DNA of 64,000 nt from Pogostemon cablin (taxonomy: Eukaryota > Streptophyta > Magnoliopsida > Lamiales > Lamiaceae): positions 38,224,088 to 38,288,087 of the forward strand of contig CM042955.1 of NCBI GenBank assembly GCA_023678885.1, in the 5' to 3' direction. The translations under genes and the position numbers were made by a program. Of the stretch, positions 57,090 to 64,000 are shown piece after piece. Position 1 is the stretch's first letter; every line of letters begins with the position of its first letter. The notes below the pieces were generated by a model. It saw nothing but the letters and a program-made list of their open reading frames with translations. It made no database searches and had not been told where the DNA came from.

Positions 57090-57513
57090 TGTTAGGATTT
57101 GTCAAGAATAAAAGAAGGGATTTTTCTTTTATTTCTTTGTCCCACATTGGATGAAGAGTAAGAGGGGGAGGGATCCTGGTGCTATATAAGGAGACCCTCG
57201 GACTTGATGTCAAGTGCACCAATCAAGTACACATTAATCTTTGTATTTGATTCTAGTTAAATTCCTTTTTTTGATTCTCTGTTGTGAGAATGGGGAGAAA
57301 TGTGGGAATTAGTTAAAGATTTGTAAGAGTGTAGGGATTGGGGTTGGGAGAGAGAAATTCTGTGTGCTTGTAAAAAAAATTTACATAGTGGTATTTTCTC
57401 GGTCCGTGATTTTTCTCCGGTTTTAGAGTTTTCCACGTAAATTCTTGTGTTGTGCTTTTATGTTCTTCTTTATTTATCCTTTAGGAATGAATGAGGATCT
57501 GTCTATCCCAACA
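57090..57513 (+). repeat. Copia solo LTR
   Basis: It is 424 bp, TGTTAGGATTTGTC...TATCCCAACA, with a perfect CAAAT duplication (57085-57089 and 57514-57518). It has a GTCCCACATTGG motif at about 57139-57150 and a TATATAAG box at 57183-57190, followed by CTCGGTCCGTGATTTTTCTC-type sequence common in copia LTRs. No internal region follows. Confidence 0.88.
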
Positions 57514-57518
57514 CAAAT

Positions 57519-58073
57519 AAAGAGCCTCTATATTGAGGAAGAACAACATCAAAATTAGAACCGCATGAACTAACTTAAATAACTCCCTTTCTTAATTATC
57601 TATTCATCAAGTTATGAAAAACATAGTGCCTCTATGTGGAAGTAGAGACAACATCAAAGTAGAACCTCAAGAATAACTTAAATAACTACAATTCTTAATT
57701 ATCTATTTATCAAATTAAAATATTACGAAAAATGTACATAAAATTTAAGTTGATAAACCACAAGATTAGTAGAAAATTCACCTTATGTAATAATTTCAAA
57801 GGTAATACACCACTTTCAAATGCAATCACAAACAATGACTTGTGATTTGAGAACCTGAAAACGTATAAGCCTAAAATAAATTACAAATATTCACTAATAA
57901 CAAATGTAGAATCTCTGCTTCAGCATTTACCTTTAAAAAAGATCATATATAAAAGAAATAAATATAATCTAAAGAAGTTCTTATACAAAATATTGCGTCT
58001 TTAATAAGATAGTAATTGATTGTACCTTAGTTAAAAAAAATCCAGCATTTTGAGTATGGTGTTGTCAAATAGA
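57519..58073. repeat. Two-copy repeat of about 105 bases and AT-rich flank
   Basis: Units at about 57526-57630 and 57631-57728 share GCCTCTAT, ACAACATCAAA, TAACTTAAATAACT and TCTTAATTATCTATT. The remainder to 58073 is AT-rich without a gene. Confidence 0.6.
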
Positions 58074-60345
58074 TTAATTGCCATCATCACTATCATCATC
58101 AGAGCCACCATTGTTCTGTGAATCTTTGTCGCTGCTGCAATAGTCAACTAAAGTATCATCGACTTCATCCTCATCTTCTCCATCAAAGTTTAATTCATCA
58201 AAAACTTCTGGTTCATTTGAAATTATCAAGCTCACTCTATTGATGAACAATGCCTTCCCTGTTAAGTGATTGCATTTCGCCAAACTGTTCAACTTCAAAC
58301 ACATCATCAATGTCATTCTCCTGATACACTTCATCTTCATTAAGTGGAAAGTCTTCAATATCTATTGTTTCATCTTCCATCTCACATACATCATATATTT
58401 GCATGTGTGCGAATGGTTGTACCACTCGCCAATCGCTTCCTAATTTGGGAACATTTATGTAATAAACTTGTTTTGCATGACCAGCCAGTATAAAAGGATC
58501 ATTTCATACCATTTTCCAGAAACCCTGATGCTTGTAATATTTCCCTCTTTCTTTATTCCCGTCATCTTCTTTTCTCCTAGATCGAACCATTCACATTTGA
58601 ATAAAGTGATGGGTCTATCCTTCACATAATCCATTACAATTATATCACTCAGAACACCATAAAAATTTATTACATCTCCTCCATGGTTCCCTTCTACTAC
58701 TACCCTACTATTTTGATACTTACGACGTCTATCACGTTCCATGGTTAGAAATCTCACTCCATTCACAATACAGCCCGTGTCTTTCTTACGCATCGATTTG
58801 GTGAACATGCAAGAGAATATATGGACTCATTTAATTTTGATGGATCTTCATGGTATAACAGAGTCACCAGGAAAGAAAAATATTAGCGAAGATAAATTGT
58901 TGGAAATAACTAATGAATATAAAAAGGTTTATAATCATCTTACATGTTTCTTGAACCATGTTGGAAATAGCTTCATGTGTTCTTCATCTATATTTGAACA
59001 ACCACTTTGTTGAAGCTCCTTTTTATGTGTTCTAAAATAATTATAATTATAAATATTTCAGATATCATAAATATTTTTAATATTTGAAAGTCAAAAGTAA
59101 AAAAAATTTAAAATTTACTTACTCAAAACACTTTCGACCTCTTCACAATTTTGATAAACAAACCATTGTATCATATTGATCTCCACCTCTGATAATTCAA
59201 CATATGTCGTTGCTCCAAAATGTCGGCACCTTTGTGAGAAAATCCATAGGCTATCATCAATTTCCACACAAGTATTTCTCTCTTCTCGGTTGAATCTAGT
59301 TTCAATTCCATGTAAGTACATTGAGCAGAAATTCAAACATTCTTTTGCAACGTATTCTTCAGCAACCGAACCTTCTGGATATGCTTTATTACCCACACTT
59401 TACTTCAAAGCACATAATGACCTTCACAGAAATAAATTATTTAAAAAATACTACTGATTTGTAGTTTAAAAATGTGAATAAGTTTAAAAGTTACCTTTCA
59501 ATTGGATACATCCATCTATATTGAACGGGTCCACCATATAATGCCTCCTTTGGTAAGTGTACGCACAAATTTACCATGATATCAAAAAAGGCAAGGGAGA
59601 ATATCTGCTCAAGTTTACACAAGATTAAGATAATATCTTCTTGCATTTTCTCCAATTCAGATCTTTTTAACTTCTAACAACACACAACACAAGCGTTGAA
59701 AAAATTGACCCAACTCAGCCAACACATTGCACACGTCTTTATTTAGGGAACCATGAATACCAACTGGAGTTATCCGTTGTAAGAGTATATGATGATCGTG
59801 ACTTTTCAATCCAGATATCTTTTGGTCATTTATGCTAACACAACGAGATATGTTAGAAGATATCCATCGGGAAATTTAATGGATTTCAGAAACTCGCAGA
59901 ACCCTGCCTTTCTTTTTTGATCATTACATAGCATGCTGCTGGAATGTTGTACTTTCTATCAGTTCTCTTAATTGGATGCAACTCCTTACGGATATTCATG
60001 TCTTCTAAATCTTGTCTTGCCTTTAGAGTATCTTTTGTTTTCCCATCCATATTCATCAAGGTTCCTAATATACTTTTGCATATATTCTTTTCAATATGCA
60101 TCACATCTAAGTTATGCCTTAACTTCAACTTGCTACAGTAAGGTAGATCAAAGAGAATGGAACGTCTAGTCCAATTCAACTCATCTGGTTTGCACTTTTT
60201 CTTCTTACTATTATATTTTCCAGCTGTTTGCTCTTCAACTCTCTCCAACTGAATCAACATATCCTCTCCACTTAATTCTTTGGGTGCTTCCTTAACTTCT
60301 ATTTTACCATTGAACTCTTTACTCCGTCTCCATGTATGCACTTGC
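58074..60345 (-). pseudogene. CACTA TNP2-type transposase, C-terminal part, broken
   Basis: Read on the minus strand, segments match the En/Spm TNP2 transposase in order. 60341-59886: HTWRRSKEFNG, LPYCSKLKLRHNLDVMHIEKNICKS and the KDTLKARQDLEDM region (Transposase_21). About 59840-59500: GLKSHDHHILLQ, FFDIMVNLCVHLP and GGPVQYRWMYPIE (DUF4218-like). 59396-59115: AYPEGSVAEEYVAKECLNFC. 58808-58455: the DUF4216-like HGGDVINFYGVLSDIIV and FKCEWFDL region. 58425-58074: an acidic tail. At least one intron seems present near 59036-59110. Stops and frameshifts separate the blocks. The N-terminal half with the first catalytic residues is missing beyond an acceptor-like CTAG at about 60346. It would have cut and joined CACTA ends. 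Confidence 0.82.
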
Positions 60346-60828
60346 TAGGTAATTTTATCCTATCACAATTGTTATTTCAATTTTATTATTAAATAATAAT
60401 AATAATTTTTAATGCTGTTATATGTATAAGGATTTATTACCTTTTATGTCAGTGTTATTTCTTGTTATAGGACTATAAATTATCTAATTAACGTAATAAT
60501 TCATTTCTAACGTAATGAAGCCAAGTTAGTCTTGAAAGTTGTAACTATTTTATACTTTTCTTAAGTGACACTCACTATTTCAAATAGAGAAGTTAAAGAA
60601 TCGCCGGATGCATTTTTTTTTTCAGTTAATTAATGGAAATAACATAATCTTTGTGACATTTGGATTCAAGCAATCCATAGAATCCAATTAAATTATAAAA
60701 GTTAATAAAACACTCAATATTCATCGGATGTTTATTTGATATATTCCAAAGATTAATAATACTCTTTCTCAAAGTTGCTATCGATCATTACTTAATTAAA
60801 GGAAATAAGAACATAGAAAAAAATAATA

Positions 60829-60875
<47 letters not shown>

Positions 60876-62684
60876 TTTAAGATATGAAATAAATTTTTAT
60901 AATGATTCAAGAGTTAGAAATATTTTTTGTTTTAACTCAAGACCTAGAATGATAGAAAACTTAATAATTCAAGACCTAAAATTATAAATTTATAAAAAAA
61001 TTATTTGAGGGGAACTATATAAAGTGTCGTGTTGTTTTTTAAATATAAAATGACAATAAATTTTTTAAATAATACTCTTTTCCGTGTCAATCTATTCATT
61101 TTATCATTTTGGACATCTACTTTTAATCTATCTATTTTCACTTTTTTGTCACATAGGACCTATCTACCCAGTAATACAATTAAAGTATGAACCTATACCC
61201 CCAAACTAATACAACTACTCACTACATATTAAATAATAATATTCTTAATTCACCTGTAAAAAACAAAGAGATAGATTGGGGATGGACGGAGTATATCAAA
61301 ATTGTAAAAAAAAAAAATAATAATGCAATTCTCGTTAAAATACTTTAAACAATTTTGTAATTTTAAGCCCCATTTCAATGATTTTATATATTTTATTAAG
61401 TCTGAATTGATTGGAATAAACTAGGGGCACGTGATAGGAATAATGGGAATAAAAGAGAATAATTTTCATTTTTCATACCAGAGGTAGCTAGTGAGAATTC
61501 AAATTCTCAAAATTCTAAATTATTCACATTAATTTTTCAATGTATATTCATATTCATTCTCGTTACATGATTGATGAGGTTAAATCATCAAATATAATTA
61601 AATTAATTAAACAATAATATAAGAGATTAGAAGGATACAAAACTAATTTGATTATTCAGGTATTCTTCAATCCTCAGCAATTTTCCATAATCTTCGTACG
61701 TAACCTGCAAAAGTACGCCGGAGAGACGCTCAAGTTAGTATCTCATCATCAATGTCTCAAGATAAACTATAATGATTCACATCCTTACCCTCTATCTCGT
61801 TTTTCTGAGATTATAATATCCATCTCGATAACCCACGTTCTCTGTCGTGGTATTAACCGTAAAGTCTTAACCTAATTAATATATTTATCCACGTCAACTA
61901 CTCCCCCCTACTCTGATTATTTTCATCGAATTATTCAGAGTACACAAATACAATCCATCATTATATCATAATTCAGAAACGTAAAGCTATTAAAGAAAAC
62001 ATAACTTGAAGGAAGTAACTTGTCATGAAGAAATCACCACTCAAATTCTGCTGTTCTCTTTGGATAGTTCACATACAAAATTCTCTCCCACACTTTATCA
62101 AACACTTATCACTTATTGAATAGAACCCTCTTTCCTTGGCATTTCTCAAAGAATAACAAACTAGATGATATTACTAAAAGTAAATCACTGTAACTTCCAA
62201 CAATGAAGGCTACCAGAATTAATTATCTTGATAATAATTAAGGAAATCACATACCTCATAAAAAGACTGAGCACTGTCATCATTATAAATGTCATAGCAT
62301 TGCACTTAAAAATGGATTTTATCAAAATTCTACTTGACACTTTATGCAAACCTGCAATTTATGGTTTCCTTCTAGTCTTGTCTCATGTTTTTATCCCATA
62401 ATATGGATAAATGACGCAAAGTTGAAACTGGTGCCACTTTTTCACCTCAAGAGGCGACTTGCAAAACAGAAAAAATCCATCACAAACAAGAGGCAAGAGC
62501 GAGCATTACCCCATTATCTGTAAGTTTCTCTTACTACAAGTTATGGAGATCAAGAAATGTATAAACCAATTAAGCTCTACATCTATCAATATATATCTTT
62601 AAAGTCCAATTCAAACGAACACGAGGAGAATTGGTCTACACCAATTATTCCCCTGCTTAAAATAGTTTCACTGGAATGTGAAAT
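60346..62684. other. AT-rich non-coding DNA
   Basis: It holds a poly-T run of about 36 bases (60834-60870), a Stowaway-like MITE (separate entry) and otherwise nothing recognisable. No missing transposase exons and no CACTA right end were found here. Confidence 0.6.
61075..61291. mobile_element. Stowaway-like MITE
   Basis: The ends CTCTTTTCCGTGTCAATCTA and, inverted, CTCCGTCCATCCCCAATCTA match in the Stowaway style (CTCCGTCC), with TA on both sides as expected for Tc1/mariner insertions. Confidence 0.6.
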
Positions 62685-63020
62685 TGATATGAAGCAAAAT
62701 AGGGTTCACGGTCGACGGGGGCAGGCTTGGGTCCACTTCCGTGGGCTGCTCTTATTTATTTTAATTATAATAATGTTTAGGGCTTGAGCCCATTTTTCGT
62801 GGGCTAGGTTTTAGGCCCTTAGGGTTTGGTTTATTTCCTTTTTGGTATTAGTGAGTAATATTATTTAAGGTGTGATTAGGGTTTATGTATTCTTATGAAA
62901 TTATTATTGGATTAAGAAGCCTGGAGGCTTTTGGGCAAACGGAGTCTTCCGTTTGATTGGGCAAACAATATTGCTGTTTGATTTTCTTTTCTTTTCTCTC
63001 TTATTTTTCCATCCTCATCA
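62685..63020 (+). repeat. 5' LTR of the gag-only element (3' border inferred)
   Basis: The start is fixed by the match to 63835. The end at CTCATCA (63014-63020) is inferred because TTGGTCCGACC follows. This is not a standard tRNA-Met primer site, so the border and primer are uncertain. Confidence 0.5.
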
Positions 63021-63055
63021 ATTGGTCCGACCTGCCGGATCCCGTTCCCGTCGAC

Positions 63056-63793
63056 ATGGAAACAACACGTTCCACTGGGGAGAGATTGGATAAACTCGAG
63101 GCTGATCAGGTGGAGATGAAGAAGACGATGGATAAACTCGAGGCTGATCAGGCGGAGATGAAGAAGACGATGGTTGAAATTTCGGCTACTATGGGTGAAC
63201 TTTCGAAGGTGATTATGAAACTCTCGAGATCGCAACAATCAGCCGCAGATCTGCGTCGCAAGGATGTCACCACTACGGAGACCGAAACGGCGACTCTACC
63301 GCTGGCGATTCACCCTCAACTGCAAATATGTTCGGTGCAACTTCCGTCCTTCAATGGATCTGACACTATTGATTGTTCAAGGCTGCCTGTGGTAAGAAAT
63401 ATGGCAGTAGTGGGCAGCAGTGTGCAGGTTGGGTCAACCTGCAGTTTCTCTAAGCCGACTGTAGATCCCTCGGGGATGAATTCAGGGCTGTTCGGGACGA
63501 ATATGGGACAGTCCGGGCAGTTTACTGCTCATTCCAGATTTACTCATCTTCCACCGAGAGCCTTGGAGGACTTTAGAGCGAAAGAGTTGTGCTTTAGGGG
63601 TAAGAAACCCTTTACACCTTGGCATGACTGCCCTTTAAAACAACTGAGAATGTTGTTGGCTGAGGAGGACGAGGAGTTGGGCCTCAAACAGTACGAGTAT
63701 TGCAAGGTGACAGGGAAAGAGTTAATGAATGGAGAGGAAGAGCTTTTTGAGGAGAGGCGTGGGTTTCATGTTTACTCTATGGCGGTTACCTGA
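63056..63793 (+). CDS. gag: Gag-derived protein of the short LTR element
   Basis: A 245-residue frame from ATG (63056) to TGA. The N-terminus is a coiled coil containing a duplicated 14-residue unit (DKLEADQxEMKKTM, from a 42-base tandem repeat at 63089-63172). A QLPSFNGSD motif follows, which in full-length Gag opens the Retrotrans_gag domain, but that domain is missing and the frame jumps into a Ser/Gly-rich linker. Near residue 180 is RAKELCFRGKKPFTPWHDC, a zinc knuckle in which the second Cys is Gly. After it comes the LRMLLAEED tail usual before protease. The protein could multimerise by its coiled coil but probably does not package RNA through the knuckle. Confidence 0.65.
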   Translation: METTRSTGERLDKLEADQVEMKKTMDKLEADQAEMKKTMVEISATMGELSKVIMKLSRSQQSAADLRRKDVTTTETETATLPLAIHPQLQICSVQLPSFNGSDTIDCSRLPVVRNMAVVGSSVQVGSTCSFSKPTVDPSGMNSGLFGTNMGQSGQFTAHSRFTHLPPRALEDFRAKELCFRGKKPFTPWHDCPLKQLRMLLAEEDEELGLKQYEYCKVTGKELMNGEEELFEERRGFHVYSMAVT

Positions 63794-63834
63794 CTGCAAC
63801 CTTGAGGACAAGGTTGTTTCGAAGGAGGATGGAT

Positions 63835-64000
63835 TGATATGAAGCAAAATAGGGTTCACGGTCGACAGGGGCGGGCTTGGGTCCACTTCCGTGGGCTGCT
63901 CTTATTTATTTTAATTATAATAATGTTTAGGGCTTGAGCCCATTTTTCGTAGGCTAGGTTTTAGGCCTAGGGTTTATGTATTCTTATGAAATTATTATTG
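63835..64000 (+). repeat. 3' LTR of the gag-only element (window-truncated)
   Basis: It matches 62685-62910 except for a deletion of about 60 bases and a few substitutions, and runs off the window. Confidence 0.75.

Larger units (their letters stand above)
62685..64000 (+). mobile_element. Short gag-only LTR element, cut by the window end
   Basis: A direct repeat starting TGATATGAAGCAAAATAGGG occurs at 62685 and 63835. Between them lies one ORF derived from gag, followed by CTTGAGGACAAGG...GGAGGATGGAT, a purine-rich tract right before the second repeat. That layout is an LTR element of about 1.15 kb plus the last LTR, lacking protease, RT and integrase. The Gag remnant points to a Ty3/gypsy chromovirus, perhaps Reina-like. 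The right LTR has lost about 60 bases after TAGGCC, between short AGGGTTT repeats. Confidence 0.7.

Noticed and set aside
57016..57222. 68-codon minus-strand frame
   Set aside because: It overlaps a copia solo LTR and has no domain.
60834..60870. Poly-T run as the tail of a LINE or SINE on the minus strand
   Set aside because: No target duplication, RT or tRNA-like promoter was found beside it.

Overview
The window is plant nuclear DNA, most likely from a flowering plant with a large, repeat-rich genome. The evidence is its AT-rich background, Ty3/gypsy elements of the Athila, Tat and probable chromovirus types, Ty1/copia elements primed by initiator tRNA-Met, CACTA and hAT-like DNA transposons, and many MITEs. 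I see no clearly intact host gene. Nearly everything recognisable is a transposable element, and many are nested inside one another. The species cannot be told from the sequence.

Layout. 1-8673: a young, non-autonomous Athila-like LTR element on the minus strand. It has 1.85-kb LTRs and a gag-protease frame, with no reverse transcriptase or integrase. 8674-13356: AT-rich non-coding DNA, probably part of an old copia element, holding a 1.37-kb TIR element with an 8-bp target duplication and several MITEs. 13357-27669: an almost complete 14.3-kb Tat-lineage element on the plus strand with target duplication ATAAT. It has gag-protease and pol, and downstream an antisense, intron-containing gene for a plant mobile domain (PMD) protein with its own putative TATA box. 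27675-29799: AT-rich DNA ending in a copia-type primer binding site and LTR edge on the minus strand.

29800-49181 is a set of nested insertions inside that old LTR. An outer TIR element (GGGYCGTTTACTT ends) holds a hAT-like element, which holds a 2.3-kb TIR element, which holds two MITEs. The same outer element also holds an element with long inverted arms and a GC-rich core (Pack-MULE-like). That one was split by copia A (minus strand), and copia A was split by copia B (plus strand, target duplication CCTTC). LTR divergence agrees with the order: copia A differs by a few percent, copia B by one base in 416.

49187-64000: the interrupted copia LTR resumes with a TATA box and internal repeats. 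Then come a degenerate tandem array with telomere-like motifs and an inserted MITE, a CACTA element end, a stretch with splice-like signals of unknown origin, two solo LTRs with perfect target duplications (a Tat-like one at 54445 and a copia one at 57090), a broken CACTA TNP2 transposase on the minus strand (58074-60345), AT-rich DNA with a Stowaway-like MITE, and finally a short LTR element carrying only a gag derivative, cut by the window end.

The most interesting points are the antisense spliced PMD gene and its promoter inside the Tat element, an intact ORF of unknown function ahead of the decayed gag of copia B, a hairpin series in the copia B leader, a MITE family whose copies keep their ends but carry different GC-rich cores, and a GGTTCGACC motif array that occurs both in the Athila-like coding region and in its LTRs.
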